Source of the DNA: Ptychodera flava
Lineage: Eukaryota; Hemichordata; Enteropneusta; Ptychoderidae
DNA: 64,000 nt
NCBI RefSeq assembly: GCF_041260155.1
Contig: NC_091944.1
Coordinates: 15,291,772-15,355,771, forward strand
Direction: 5' to 3'
Shown here: piece by piece, positions 1 to 14,300 of the stretch
Numbering within the stretch: position 1 is the stretch's first letter
How the letters are laid out: every line of letters starts with the position of its first letter
Notes under the pieces: generated by a model
Database searches by the model: none
Seen by the model: only the letters and a program-made list of their open reading frames with translations
What the model was told of the DNA's origin: nothing
Translations under genes and position numbers: made by a program

Positions 1-620
1 TATACATGGGAGTCTATGGAGATCTGCCTTATACATGGGAGTCTATGGACGTGTAAACTAAAATATGCAAATTTCACCTCGATTTGCCCAATTTGGGAAA
101 GGTCACTCCTATGCACTTCCATACCAAGTTTCAAATCAATCGGACTTGTGGTTTCAGAGCAGGAGATTTTTTGACCAAAAATGGGAGAAAATTACAAAAA
201 AATTCATGAAAAATAGCAAGTCCAAGATACTGACCCAAGATGTGCACAATCATTTCATGTCAGCCCAAAGTACTTACATGCTAATTTTTCATGTAATCTG
301 CTCAGTGGTTATTGAGTTTTTTCAATTTTGACTGTTTTTTACATTTTTTCACTTAATTTGCATATTTTTGGCAATGACAACTTCATTTGAACAAAATCTC
401 ATCTACAGCCCATCATCCATGTACCACCAAATATCAAGATGAAATGTACAGCGGTTTTGGAGTTTTTGATGTTGACGGACAGACATACAGACATACAGAC
501 ATACAGACATACAGACACACAGACATACAGACATACAGACATACATACATACAGACATTTCCCTAGCCTATAAGAATAGCTTCCATTGCCATATATACAT
601 ATGGCTATGGGAGCTAATAA
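1..620 (+). repeat. Dispersed ~0.57 kb repeat, copy A (5' end outside window)
   Basis: This block is nearly identical to bases 21,180-21,748 in the same orientation. Both begin with a duplicated phrase containing 'catgggagtctatgg', run through about 400 bp of matching sequence, and end in an ACAGACAT microsatellite followed by 'catatggctatgggagc'. Copy A has a longer microsatellite than copy B. The reading frame shared by the copies resembles no protein family I know, so I treat this as a repeat and not a gene. Confidence 0.85.
479..557. repeat. (ACAGACAT)n microsatellite
   Basis: About nine imperfect units of acagacat/acatacat form the tail of the dispersed repeat. The same position in the second copy has only about two units, so this tract differs most between the copies. 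Confidence 0.9.
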
Positions 621-699
621 AAACTGTATATATGATACTGGTATGTGCCAAATTCCTCGTATATCCAGTGCGGTATTTTCATATTATTATACATCTACC

Positions 700-1030
700 A
701 TCGAGAACAATAGAATTTAGCGTGCGCTAAAAAGCCGTACGGAACTGGCGCCCGTTCCGTGACACGTACGGTTTCAAGGCGCCCCATTCCTGCGGCTGTA
801 TCTGCGCGTTCACTGTAGAACGGTTTCAAGGGACCCCTTGGACGAGTGCCAGAACAAGTCTCGCGCGCGCTCTGTACGTACGTATGTGTGTAGTGCACAC
901 ACTCCAAAACTTGCAGAAGCGCGTCCGAGGTAGCGTTCCACACTGGCGCGATAAAATCGGGAAAAAATTGTTGACATTGCACGAAAACGTTCACTACTCC
1001 GACATTTTGATGCCCCGATCAGGAATGTAA
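700..1030. other. GC-richer segment of unknown role
   Basis: This stretch is visibly richer in G+C and CpG than its AT-rich surroundings, with runs such as 'tctcgcgcgcgctctgtacg'. The minus strand has an open frame of about 99 codons across it, but it matches no family I recognise and shows no splice context. It could be a CpG-rich promoter fragment or the inside of an old mobile element. Confidence 0.3.
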
Positions 1031-1043
1031 GATGTGTAATAAT

Positions 1044-1175
1044 AAGGTTATTACGAAAATACCGCAAAGGATGCACTCGGACATTGGCGCCGCGCATCGC
1101 CCTCAGCTTCGCGTCGGGCGATACGCTGCGCCAATGTCCTCGTGCATCCTTTGCGGTATTTTCGTAATAACCTCA
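1044..1175. repeat. Near-perfect hairpin (inverted repeat, arms ~57 nt)
   Basis: The left arm starts 'aaggttattacgaaaatacc' and the right arm is its near-exact reverse complement, ending '...cgtaataacct'. A short loop around base 1110 separates them. Both arms contain 'ccgcaaaggatgcac'. The block could extrude as a cruciform and looks like a very short foldback transposon. I could not settle a target duplication. Confidence 0.8.
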
Positions 1176-1470
1176 TAATCTCATACTGTACTGCACCATG
1201 CATTGCATCAGTGAGGCCAAACACTTTATCTTTCTTTATCCAACAGGTGTCTGACTGCAGTAATGGTGTCTGGCTGTATTCTGGCATTGGGTGTAACATG
1301 ACACACTGAATACAATTAGGAAAAAATACAAAATTGTCAGCCGTGTCATACCGGTACTTTTTTTAATCATAAAAATGAAGAAATACCAGAAATTTATGAT
1401 GCAATTCCTTACATGCGATTTCACCACAACAATAGAGACACTTTCTCATACAACTTTCAAAACTGAGCTC

Positions 1471-1476
1471 TCTATC

Positions 1477-1525
<49 letters not shown>

Positions 1526-1532
1526 ATTCTCT

Positions 1533-1613
<81 letters not shown>
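1471..1613. repeat. (TC)n microsatellite
   Basis: This is an almost pure TC tract interrupted once by 'tttattctctccccccc'. It creates long Ser/Leu and Arg/Glu open frames on the two strands that are artefacts of the repeat. Confidence 0.97.
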
Positions 1614-1617
<4 letters not shown>

Positions 1618-4600
1618 GTAAATATTCTAGTTCCTTCATTTGCATATCATCAGGAAATACACAAACTGCATATCTTATGCCTCCCAGACTTAGTAAAACT
1701 GTCATGTCCTCCATCACATCACCTTGGTTCAACTCTATTTTGATGTATGTCAACTTCTACAGACTGATCTGTGGTATCTGAATCTTTACACGTGGTACAT
1801 CGCTACATCAGTAGTGTGTTATATTTACAATGAAGGTGAAGAGTCTTTTAAAACATTACATAGAGATGAACACACTGGTTATATCTGACAGGAAAATATT
1901 TCACTGCTAAAAACAGTGAGGACCTTCTGCTTTTATATATTATTGTTAAAATAAATATTTCTTTATCAAAGGTGTTCATACATTATGTACAGGAAATGCA
2001 AATGAATTATTCATATGCATAAATCTGTATGAGTTTAATAATTAAGTAAATACCAAAAATCAAATTTATTTTTTGATGTTTACTTTCATTTACCTAGGAA
2101 ATTTCTGGCCATTTTGATATTTCTGTCACGACATACTTGGCAAGTCCTTGTTTTTAGTCTTCGTGTTTTTTTCACAAACAGAACAGAATTGGTAATCGAA
2201 GCAGAACATAGATAAATCAATAAGTGTAATGCAGTGTGTGTGAAAAAAACATCAGTGAACTGAAGATGATACCTGTAACTGGAGAATTGATAAATTATGG
2301 AGCTTCACACAGACTTTTACCAGTGTCAGGTTACTATAAAAATTTATTTTTCATGCTGGGAAACGTACAAATTACATGAATAATGCACATTTGTCTCAAC
2401 AACAAGATAATTAGTTGACGAAAAAAAGTTAAACAAAAAAAAAATGTTTTGATCATTATACAAATACAGAGTAATATCATGTTCAATATTCAGTATTTTT
2501 TCAGAAATGGTATTGTATTTGTAGGAGACATTAAGTGATTATAAACAGGATGTGTGAACATAGCAGGGGGTGTGGGATGCTAGTCTTAAGGGGAATTCGA
2601 ATCTGTCAGCAAGTTTCAGGGTCGGATACATTTGGTACAATTACCACATTGAGATAATTACTGATATTTCGTATAAAAAAGATGAAGAAAATATTCTACA
2701 AAAAAATTATTCTACAGAAATTCGTTTTTGTACCAATTACATGTATCAATATGGTATTACAGACAGCCTAATTGCATAAATGTACATAACATATTTAGAA
2801 TTTAATTTCGTTTCTTCATAAAGGCATTCCCAACGCCCTTGGAATCCTGGTAAAAAAAATTATCTGCCTATGTGAACGTGATTCTGGTTGGCATCAGTGT
2901 TTTATAACCTGATCACACCTGTATCCCTGTAAACAGAACCATACTCATCATTGAAACCAATGGATTTTGGGCTATACCATATGGTGAGAGGGGTGTAAAA
3001 GAGCTGAGAGTGAGAAAGATTATGGCCACCAGCAAACATTTAAGAACGTCACGACACCAGCTTCTATTGACCTTTTAAAGGTGAAAAGTACAATCACAGC
3101 TGTGAGCGATTTAGGATGCTAATTCCCCGTGAATGTAGCAAGTTAAAAGATGATACCGTAGATGAGCACTGGGGCATTTCCTCTTTGTTGAATTATATGC
3201 GTAGGTGATAGGCAGTTATTCTGAAAAATTTTCATCCGTAATCCCCCTCAATTTATGACATTACATCGGTTTAAAACTACAAAAATGAATAAGCGGCAAG
3301 TTACTATGACAGTAGAATATGTCAAATGATTTCTGTTTAAACTTCAGGAAAAATTTCATAATTGCTCTTGTACATCACTGAAAATTTTCTGCTACAGTAC
3401 TAAAATAAAGAAGTTCCCTCTGTCACAAAATACCGTCATGACGCTGTACCTTCTCTAATGTGTGGCCAGGTCAGGTAATTGGTTGTTGGCATGGAGTTGT
3501 TGGTAAATAGTTGATGATGTAGGGGCATGAGGTGGGATATGGACCCAAAGAACCCAAAAGATGATTAAATACAGTGTACATCAATCAAAAAAATTCTAAG
3601 CTACAGTATAAACTGCCTAAAGATAGATAGTTCAATGTGGAAAAAAGTTAAACAATTCAGAAATAAGAATTAACAGTCCAAAATAGTAATGACGCACTTC
3701 CTTACTGACCTGAGTGCATGTGAAATACACAACCTGGCATCTGTAAATTAAATGTATACCAAGTGATCATTTCCAGTCACTTTTAACTGTTTTTAATGGA
3801 TTTTCCAAAGAGTCCTGTGGAAATGATGAAAAACGCCTATCTGGTCTTGTGTTTGTATAACCTCATGGCTGATAATTGTCATAGTATTGAAAAAAATTGA
3901 AAGTGAAGAAATTACTGTTTTTAATAGGCATATTTTCCTTGAAATACATGACCGTGTAAAGAATATATGCTAAAAGTGTTTAAGAGTAAATTTCTTTTCA
4001 AAAATAATTTAATTTGTGACCAAAGGATTTTTATTCTTTGAGTTTACAAATTCAAACATTGCAATTTGTTCAATCATCTTGTGCAGTGCAAAATTTATAA
4101 AATGACTGAAAAACAAAAAAAATTGGCAGAATTACAGTCTTTGTGATGTAAAATTATGGGTTGACATCACGATAACTGTTAATCTGTTTGAAGTACTAAT
4201 ATACTATAATTTAAAAAGAAAAATTCATGCAGAAACGGTAAAATATATTGTCAGCAATGTAGTGTTAATTTTGACTTTACATCAAAATATGCCTTTGCTG
4301 GATACCAAATATATAGGGCGAAATATCAGCCATGTTCAGCAAAATCCACACAACAGCATCGATCCTTTTCTAATTTGATTTTATTTGCTTATGTTATCCT
4401 TGTATGACAGTCAGTACAATATGGAACTTGAACACAACACAGTGAGTAAGTATGCTGTAAATGAAATGGTGTGGCTGCATCCACATGCAGCAATAGGAGT
4501 GCCCTTGTCTCTCACCCCTCATTTCCAACCTGTCCCATCCCTGAAAAAATAGTTTGGTCTTATATTTATAATGTTAATAACTTCTGTATTTGTTAAAATG

Positions 4601-5779
4601 TGCGCATCTCAAAAACTTTTGATCATAAACATTTTCATTGTTTTTTATAGCTGACCAATCAGTTAACCTGTTTATTTTGAATATTTGCGCATTTTTCCTC
4701 AGTATTTGACATTTTCCGAATACCTTCTTATTCAGTTTGTCATTTTCTAAAAGTTTAAATGCTCCATTGTGTGGTCAAGCTTTCCACAAGCATCAAATGT
4801 GGTACTTCATTTAGGAGGGTCTGCCTCTAGAGGGCGGGCATCATGAATACTCCTGTGTTTGTTGGTTAATTCCTCCACGTAAACTTCTGATTGTACTGTA
4901 AACATTGAACATAGCCGACGTCCGATTTTCCTGTCTAAAACTTTCACTCATTTTCGTTCATATGACTCTGAAACTCCAGGAAACGATTGGGAAGAAAGGG
5001 TTATCTTGAAATATTGAGGTACTCGCCGATATTTTGCAAAATTAAATGAGAAAAAATGCAAGGAAAATGCCGACAGGCTTACACAATGACAGTTTTCAGA
5101 CTCGGCATATGATCATCTCTGCATATTATGCAACAGGCCCAGATCACGTGAGGCCATGAGGGGATATCCACGCAACTCAGTACCAACACTAGTGCTCACA
5201 GAGTGAGCAAACACAAAGTGAGTACCCCTAACGTCAGCTCAGTAGTCTGTAATAGATTGTAGTCAACTAAGAAACCTTGGAGAAAGGCTTAACATTGTGG
5301 CTATGCCGCTAATTCCCTTTTGATTTTTGTCATAGCTCAAAATCGTTCTCCCACACCTCAACCTGAGCCATGAACACCCCCATTAGTTTATGATATGACC
5401 CATCACAATGGCATGACGTCAACGGATCTTGACAGACGGAAGTCTTGACAGACGGAAGTTCTTGACAGCAGCACATTGGTTTTCAACTCTAATACCTTCT
5501 CTGTCTATAAATAGACACGAGAAGGTAAAAATGGTTAAGCTTTATCTTTACAGTTGGGCCGCCTACCTCATCAATGTAATGGATTTTTGTGTTTTTCTTT
5601 CAGAGAAAGATAAGGCCATTTAATCGACTGAAGATACATCTGATTAACAGCAAATTAGGGAAATGGGCCACTTTTAAATGCTTCTTGCTTGATCAAAAAT
5701 GTAGAGTAACTTTTTTTCACCTCTTGCGAAGCAAAACACACCATGATTTTGACAACCAGTGACAAAACATTGATATTGA
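1614..5779. other. No gene recognised
   Basis: This is AT-rich sequence with short scattered open frames and no recognisable domain or convincing splice pair. The only local structure is a direct duplication of 'cttgacagacggaagt' near 5,429-5,462. It is either intergenic or intron of a gene whose exons lie elsewhere. Confidence 0.5.
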
Positions 5780-6053
5780 TTAAATGAATTTGTTTTGATT
5801 AAACGAAAAAACACATCTTACAGTTATTGCTGTCCTGTGTTTGTCGCCCACATAAAATACAACCAAAACAATTTTTTCAGGTCCAAACATTTTTTTCACA
5901 TTTTCCCCAAAATTTTGATCAAAAACTGAAGCCCATGAAAAGTGCTGTCCATCTGGTCCAAAACTATCAAGATAATAACAAAAAAAGTCATTAAAAGCGG
6001 TAAAATGTTGCACAAAAATTTTGGCGGGAAAAATGACAGCACTCAAAGGGTTG
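5780..6053 (-). repeat. Dispersed repeat shared with 45,149-45,391
   Basis: Read on the minus strand, this begins 'ccctttgagtgctgtcattt' and continues with clear similarity to plus-strand 45,149-45,300, which begins 'cctttgagtgctgtaattt'. The 45 kb copy ends in 'gcacttaaaggg', an approximate inverted repeat of its own start. That suggests a short terminal-inverted-repeat element. The copies are well diverged. Confidence 0.6.
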
Positions 6054-6856
6054 AAAATTTTGGATATGCATCTGTGGGATACCTGTACGATATTTTTCAG
6101 AACAATTTTATTTTGTCCTACTTGGCTAAATAAAAGTGGGGGAGGACATTCCATCCAGGTTGAGAATATCATGAAGATACAGAATAGGAGAAAAGTTGAT
6201 GATGTACGCAGTAAGAGCAGTTCTATCTCCTTCACGCATGACCCTATGCCATTTCACTGTTATCGACAGACACCTATTCTTACACACAAACATGTTGTTG
6301 GTGTCCCATGTGGTTAATTTGTGCCTATCACTCCCCCAATCAATCAACAGCTGATATCACACACCTGCCGTATTAAATGCGGTGAAAAACAAACTCTGTT
6401 TTGACAGAAAATGCCAGACTTGAATGCACAAAAATTTTTCAGCGAAAATGCTGAAGGATTGTACTTCTGAATAGGAGTATTGTTTTCTGTGATAATACCG
6501 ATATTTATGATTTCATCATTGCTTACAATACTAAGAATAGAACAAAGTCAGCTTATCAGTACTGACATGCTCTGAAGACGCAAAGTATTAAATGAAATTA
6601 AAATTTCATAGAAATACAATGTACGGACTTCTTGGTGGCAATATGTGTTAATGTGTGTGTGTTGGGCCTGCGGTTCCTATGAATGCCTTGAACACTGATG
6701 GAGGAGTCAACATTTGAAGGAGCAGAAGTGAGCAAGACAAGGACCAGTGGCAACGGTTTGCAGGTTATGAATAACCATACTTTCATTGTCCTTCACATGA
6801 TATGAATATTTAGTATTCATTGAGCAGGTATTTATGATATACTGTACTCACATTAA

Positions 6857-7202
6857 AGCCCCAGTAATGCTAACTTTCAATGATTTTTTCATTATTTTTA
6901 TTTTATATATCAATTGTAACTTCTTATTCTACTCCCCAAAGAATGTCGAAACACCCACTATTTAGCTTGTCAACTTATCATTCAAATGTGTTAAATGCAT
7001 TTTTATTGTTTACATATGAATTGTAGTCCGGACCAGAAGTCACTTTTCAACAATAACAATGCAGTTTACAACCATAGGGGCTGAGTTGACAAGCTGGATA
7101 CTGTGTATATAAACATTCTTTGGGGAGAAGAACAAGGAATTATGGTACACATTTAAAATAAAAATAATGAAATTATCATCAAAAGTTAGCATTACTGGGG
7201 CT
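6857..7202. mobile_element. TTAA-flanked MITE-like element, 346 bp
   Basis: The left end reads TTAA then 'agccccagtaatgctaactt' and the right end is its reverse complement followed by TTAA (6,853-6,856 and 7,203-7,206). The inverted arms extend into 'tcattatttttatttta' with a few mismatches. TTAA targets are typical of piggyBac and Kolobok DNA transposons. No transposase frame is present, so it is non-autonomous. Confidence 0.8.
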
Positions 7203-7206
7203 TTAA

Positions 7207-8381
7207 AAAACAAAACAGGCAATCTGTAGTGCCTGTCTTCGACATGAATTCTACTTGGAAAGCAAAAGGGTCAGTAAACCAATACACGATCAGACAGAAA
7301 CACATCTACACCAAGTTCCATATGCACGACAGCAGATTTACAAATTGAGCTGGAGACTGGCTAACATCCAAATCAGACTTCTCAAGAGTGTATATGTGTC
7401 CCTGGGGATGGTACAGGATGAGGAATTACGCTCTCAAAAATGTTGTAATCAAATTTTTAGAATTTGATATGGAATACTAAATACTGTATACAGGTATATC
7501 AAATGGAGTAGTCGGAGGCACAGAGAAATTCAATTCTGTGCGCATGTGTACTTGTTTTGCTGCTGGGAAATGTCGTACAAACATTATAACCTATATTAAA
7601 ACATTTCAAACTTAAAATTGTGATTCCCATCACACAAATCATATCCACCACCTGATGATTTCTTCCAATACCAGCTGAGAAATAATTAGATTCTCTCTCC
7701 TCTGAGAGATGTTATTAGAATGTCTCCCCAACTGTGCTGGGTTGTATTAAAGAATACAAAGGCTTGCCGTATGTTATAAAATGTTCATTAAAATCTAGAC
7801 AGACACTTTCGATATCATGCACAGCCTCTCTCTAGTTTTGGTCTCACACCCCAATAAGTTACAGCTTTTCACACATTTCTAAAAAATATTTCAATTATGC
7901 AAAGGTGTTTGTGTCTACATGTTGAACAGGGGCGACTAAAAGCTACTTACGGAGATAGACGTGGATGATTTAGCAAAACTACACAATTACAAGACAGCGT
8001 TTAAGGAGATCATTTGAAATACCTTGTGTGAAAGCAAAACTATGAGCTAATATTTACAAATGTGGGGGAATTAGCACAACAGCTGGTATTTAAACCATAC
8101 TAAATGGGTAATTTATGGCAAAATCATCAATTATAATTCACAATCAATCTAGATTTTTATGCTTTCCTGGGAGGGACAAGAGACTGGTGCTAAATATAAT
8201 TTATATTTCAGCAAATGAATCAAAGGGGTTGTGAGTTTGGTGAAATTAAAGAAATAAATCAGATGAATTATGTACCTGTTTACATACAGGGCACAGCAGA
8301 TAAATGATACTTGATAGTGACGTCATTGCCTTAAGTCCTAAACTCATTTTTTTTGAAATAATATAAATAAAGGATGGACAA

Positions 8382-8385
<4 letters not shown>
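7207..8385. other. No gene recognised
   Basis: This is AT-rich non-repetitive sequence between the 346 bp MITE-like element and the microsatellite cluster. I see no domain-bearing frame or RNA gene. Confidence 0.5.
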
Positions 8386-8435
<50 letters not shown>

Positions 8436-8461
8436 TATACTATATGTATATTATATGTATG

Positions 8462-8509
<48 letters not shown>

Positions 8510-8520
8510 ATGTATGTATG

Positions 8521-8572
<52 letters not shown>

Positions 8573-8746
8573 CACACACACACACATACACATGTACATA
8601 TACATACATGTATGTAAGCAAAACTGGTATTATCTATATATACACATACTGTATACAATGTGTAGATAGCTAGATAGATAGACAAATAAATAGATAGATA
8701 GATAGATAGATAGACAGATAGATAGATGGATCTAGATAGATAGATA
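8386..8746. repeat. Compound microsatellite: (CA)n, (TA)n, (GATA)n
   Basis: A CA tract (about 8,388-8,430), two long TA tracts (about 8,466-8,506 and 8,526-8,568), a second CA tract and a GATA tract (about 8,677-8,745) lie together. Open frames here encode only Tyr/Ile or Thr/His alternations. Confidence 0.97.
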
Positions 8747-10963
8747 TGATTATTTTCATTATTGCTATTCACATATAAACATTTATTACCATACCCACAC
8801 AATACCTTGCATGTCCTGAGTAATAAATACCGGTAGTCTATTTTGGTCAAAATACCAGTATATATTGGATTTCTTTGATTATGGTATACATTAGAAATAA
8901 TGGTATACATTAGAAACACTATGCATTAGAAATGTCTATGACATAAATGGTTATTAGTTTTTATGAGAACCAAGTCTGACTATGGTCTTTTCTTCGAAGT
9001 GAAAACAATTATTTACATAGCTCTGTTATCTTACAAGGCTGTGACATATGAAACACTGAAAACAATTTAATGAATGCCATTACACTAAGAGGTGGACAAA
9101 ACTTTATATGCTGACCGGGCTACACGTACGTTGTCTGTGCTTGCTATATGGATAATGTTTGCATGTACTGACTACTAGTTATGATGATAGAGATCCTGCA
9201 AAAAAATGATAAATTCAACTCGTGTCCCAGGTACCTACCAAATCATTCCAGGGAATGGAACTGAATTGACCACACCATGCTAGTGAAACCATTAGTATGT
9301 TTCAGACACTACATTGATGTAACATACTGTATTGTTCAGGATGCAAATATTTTTTTAATTGCCATTGTCTGCTTCTATTATTTCAGGTAATAGGCTTAAA
9401 AGAACATTTAGTCTCATCAATTAAAATTTGCCCAGTGAGCCATCCTACCATATTAATAAACAGATTAATTGTCCTAATTAAATGACAGATGTCAGGGATG
9501 TCGTGTCACACATGGTTCAGACTGGTACAGTATCCTATCCATGCATAATAGCTACCCTGAAGGCAGTCTATACACATACATGTATCTCATCTGTTAGTAC
9601 AATCAACTTTTGAACCCTGGCTGGTATCAACATGGTATCCTCCAACTGCGATATTGCTTTGGTATAACATTTTCAGTTCTGGTCAAGAGGCAGATCTTGA
9701 CTTTGAACATGAGAAATTAAAATCATGTTCTTACCACATAAACAATTTAATATGTTCTACAACCTCGCTGTCTCTCCATCACTGGAGAGACTGGTTTTGG
9801 TAGATGGTGTGGAGTTTTGAAACATATGCTTCAAACTTATCAAACGTGCCATTACACCGGCAGAGTGTTACAATCATTTGTTCAGAGTATCTGTTTAATA
9901 CTCGGCTGTGCGCCATGAAGTATGTCACAGGCCATGATCAACTTCACACTGCACTGTGCCATATTGCCTACCCTTGAAATGTACATCTGTTACCATATAA
10001 GGACCAGTACTACATGTATGCTGTTGGTCACAAGACGATAGCTACCACACTACACGTACCGTACATTTAAATGCCCGGTATAACCAGAATAACATACTGG
10101 ATAATTTTAGAGCTCTGTAGGAGACTGTCACACAAGCAGATTGATGGGTAGTTGGCTACACTCTTAAAACAGCTATGACCAGCATGTTACAGCATGTACA
10201 TAGTTATCTATTTAATGAACTTACAAAAATTTTTTTTTTTGCACAGCACAGCACAACATGTCTATGAGCAATTTTCTTCCTGGTCTGTATATACATGTAG
10301 TATAAACTTGCAGTGTTGAACAAAAATTACCTGCACAGAATTAAATGTGAAATTGTTCTTTTACACTGAGGTCAAGTCCACTGCAAGTGAATTCCATTGC
10401 ATTAAGAGTATAGGGATGACAAAGTCACAGCCTTTCAGGGTCACAGTTTATATTGACTTTCTTTACATAGATGTCCATTATTGGAACTTCACTGTAGAAA
10501 ATGAACCACAACAGATCATGAAATGTTATGAATTACAAGCACACATCATTCACACAATTATGAGTACCAAGTTTTGATATCAAATTTTCTACATAAATTT
10601 ATGTGTGTTCGTGGTATCTCTAATCAAAGAGACAAATACATAATTTAAAACCAATATTATAACCTATGACATACACCACATATTTCCTGGCATATAAATA
10701 ACTTCCCTGTATTGGTAAAAACAATGTCTTCCAATACAGTAAAACAGCATAATGTTCCTTACGAAAGAGAAAAATATCTGGAAGAATATACCAGTGTATG
10801 AGCAGTGTTTTTCTTGCTAAGGTTGGGGAATATTGGTAAATGACTTGGGAACCCTGATCACATTTCTGCTGTCCCCTAATTTGATTACATTGATATACCA
10901 TGGGGAACCCCGGTAAAATGACTGGGAAACCCTGGTAACACTTACTGAGGTACCGGCCTTTAA
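8747..10963. other. No gene recognised
   Basis: This is mixed AT-rich sequence with scattered short frames. None has a recognisable domain, and I could not pair splice sites into a plausible exon chain. Confidence 0.5.
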
Positions 10964-11315
10964 GTAGTATGCACCTCGAAAGTGAAAGGCTTAAACTTTT
11001 GCTCTAACTTTCCTAAAGGGATCTTTCAATCATTCTCTTTCAAAATCAAGAATAAAAATAGGGGGTCATCGTGCAAATTTTTGTGCTAGAGAAACAAATT
11101 ACCCAAGATTTACCGATATTAGAAATTCAAAATGGCCGCCATCCCTGTGTTAACTCTATGGAGAAAAATAAAAAAATTTCGAATTTCGAAAAACTAAGCC
11201 ATTGAAAAGTTTTCTTTCACCAAGAGCTTTAAAATGAACCCCGACATGTGGTATATCATAAGAGAATTGTAAAAGTTTGAGAGTGCGAATGTCTGTCCCC
11301 GAGGTGTGTTCTACC
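10964..11315. mobile_element. TTAA-flanked MITE family M1, full-length copy (352 bp)
   Basis: The element lies between TTAA at 10,960-10,963 and 11,316-11,319. Its ends are imperfect inverted repeats: 'gtagtatgcacctcg' on the left against 'cgaggtgtgttctacc' on the right. The core contains 'aaaatggccgccatccctgt'. Seven further complete or partial copies lie at 38.4, 41.5, 52.1, 53.2, 62.4 and 63.1 kb and nearby, mostly around the NRF-6-like genes. No coding capacity is present. Confidence 0.8.
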
Positions 11316-11319
11316 TTAA

Positions 11320-14300
11320 CAAAAACACTGATGAGTTTGATTGAAATACTACAAGTTATTACAGATCAGTGCACACAAAAATGCTGTACAACTGAAACGC
11401 AAAGCTGACAATTCTGGCACAATTCTGAATGTAATGATACTAACGCTGAGACTAATATTCAATTTGAACAGCTCTCTATGAAGAACATCTAGTCATTATG
11501 TTTGAGTGTCTATGTTGTAAAGTACACAAGTGCTTTATATCAAGTATATCATTTCTATTTCTTCTTCAGTCCAATTGACAATTTATCATTTCACATTAAC
11601 TGCAGGCTGACCGGGATATTACAGGAGTTAATTTTTTGAAGAGACGTTGAACAGGACATCGACATGTTAATTATGGTTTTCAATTTCAAACATGTTTTGT
11701 TAGCAGGGCCTGCTGGGGCACTGACCAGAAGGGCACTATCACAGTTACAAATAGAATATATCACAGGGCAAGTTATAATTGCTGGTCTGCCTTTATGCAA
11801 ATTTATGCAAAACGAGATATTCGGCAACAAAGACACAGTATGAAATGCATATAAGTGGTTGCAAATTAACCTCACTCAAGACAAGGGTATTTTCCATCCT
11901 TTCAAACCCATTTCCCTATCTATAGAGCCACCCATCCTATTGTAGACAATGGGGATGTTCCAAAGTGTTTGGATGAAGATGGGCTGAAACTATAAATATC
12001 TTGCATTGGATCATTCCAACCATCCCTAATAATGAAAGTAAATTGGCAATGATTTCGTATCAACATATGGTTAACAATGTGATATTTGTTTTCCTTTTGG
12101 TCCAAATTATTTTTTTTCCAGAGTAGTCATTTTTTGTAAGTTATTTTACAATATCAAGAGTTGCAAAATAATGAAGTATGAAAACAACTTAGATTTTAAT
12201 TGTTTTCACCCACTGGTATATTCCTTTCGGATTAAAAATATCTTTTTCCACAACCCGACAAAAAATGTGCTCTACAGCATCCTCATAAAGCTCAATTTTT
12301 TCCTATGTGAATTATAGAAATATGCGGACAAATACTGATGCAATAAATATCGGCATATGGCTGGCTAGAGTCATGTGGCGTGTTCATTTAAACGATGACA
12401 GTTGTGTCACTCAGTTGAATGTCAAAGACCTTGCAACTTGATCATGAATTATAAAGTTCTTATCTCAATACTGTGACACTTACGTTGATGTTGGTGATCC
12501 ATTGTTGTACTGGAAACTCCGACTCACACCACATAGTCTACATTACGGCATGCACATCTAACCATGTTACGTTTCCCGCCTACACTGCCTACAACTACGA
12601 TACCTGACAATCTACGACTGGTGTTATTTGGTCGCGCTGGATGCATTTGGTTCCAAAGGATACCCTTCACCTGTATGGGTTCTTCCATTAGTAGGGAAAG
12701 GGGTGATAGCCTCTACACCTGACTGCTATCTTGTATGCTGTAGATGATTTGGCTCTTGTTTGTAGTGATTTTTTCAAACAGGCGATACTTTGTAATTTTT
12801 TGTTCAAAACTTGCCAATGTGTGTAAATTATAGATGAAGTTTTTCTCACGATATAAATTCAGCACAACAGGTCAAGAGACAAAATAGGAAAACAGATCTG
12901 AGAGCCTAGACAGAATAACACCTTCCATACTGAACACTCAAAATGGCAAGGACAGCTCACTAAACTTTTGTTAAGGGGGTGTTAGACTATTCCATTCTCA
13001 ACGAGGTAGAGAGGCTGACGCTGTTTTGCGAGAACAGCATTACAGTGTGCTTCAGTAGATTGAATGAACTGTTATTGTTCACTTATTTTTAAATTACTGT
13101 ATGTACACATAGAGGTTGAGCAGTTCAATTTTATCATCCCTGTCTGCTACAATGTTTGGTTCAGTCCTATGATTTCATACTACAACGTTTGAATCAGTGC
13201 ACATGAGGAATGGGGGTGATAGGGTTCACAACAAATTACAAAGGCAACCTCAGACCTTTCATCATCAGACTGTCGCTGTGGTTCCTCCCCCGTGATTCGA
13301 AATGGGATGGTCGACCCTATGAAGGTTGAACCTTTGGGTGAAAGGGAATAGCTAACTTAGTCTTTGCTGCGATCAGCAGATCAGATGACAGTGAATTTCC
13401 AACATGTCTACGACATGCATAGGTAATGCTTGAAGGGGGCTGACTTCCTCAGATTTTGCCTTTGTTAATAAATTAAATACTTCTCTAAAACAACAGACGT
13501 GATTCTATATCAGTTGAAAGAAAATATGAATGGCTACATGTAATTCATATATGATAGATTTTTATTCTTATTTCAATTAGAATTAGGCATAACAAATGTG
13601 TGTTTCTGTTGAAGTTGTAACATGCGTTCAGGAGATAGGTCTGTCAAGACTTTTATTATATTTGGCTGTGACCCATCAACAACAGCAAATCTGGCAAAAT
13701 CATGAGTGATTTTTGACAGTGTATTAAAAAAAGTTTAGGGTTTGAGGGTTGTAAAAAGGGTTGGCCTGATTTACCTGTTACACACCTGAGTACATAGATG
13801 ACTTAAAATGATCTTTGTCCAGATAAAATTCAAAAAAATAAATGGGATTTCATAATCTGTCAATTTTAATGTTTTAAACAGTATGCTGCTGTATAACAAA
13901 CAAAAACGAAATGACTTTTTGATTCAACTAGCCAGTTGCATCATTTTTCACTCTAGTTTAGTTTAACAGCAACACTCCTCTCTAGCCAGACATGATGACA
14001 AAAACTCTGAGGAATACGACTGTCTGATGGGACCTATTACAGTACAAACACATGAGCACAGTGTAGGCGTATACAGCCTTGCATCCTATTGACATCTATG
14101 CAGCCTGTTTCTCACATGCCACTCACAGTGATGTGTACACTAATACACAGAAAAGCCATCAGATCTACGTAAATAGCAGACACATATATCAAAGGATTAT
14201 GTGGGTTTTCAGTGGGTTGACACTTGTGGACACTTCGGATATACCGTGTCCGGGTCAATTGTCTACATGTAACGGACATCCAATCACATGGCTATATACA

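Noticed and set aside
695-1097. Overlapping GC-rich minus-strand frames
   Set aside because: No domain, no splice context, and one runs through the 1,044-1,175 hairpin. Composition alone explains the open frames.
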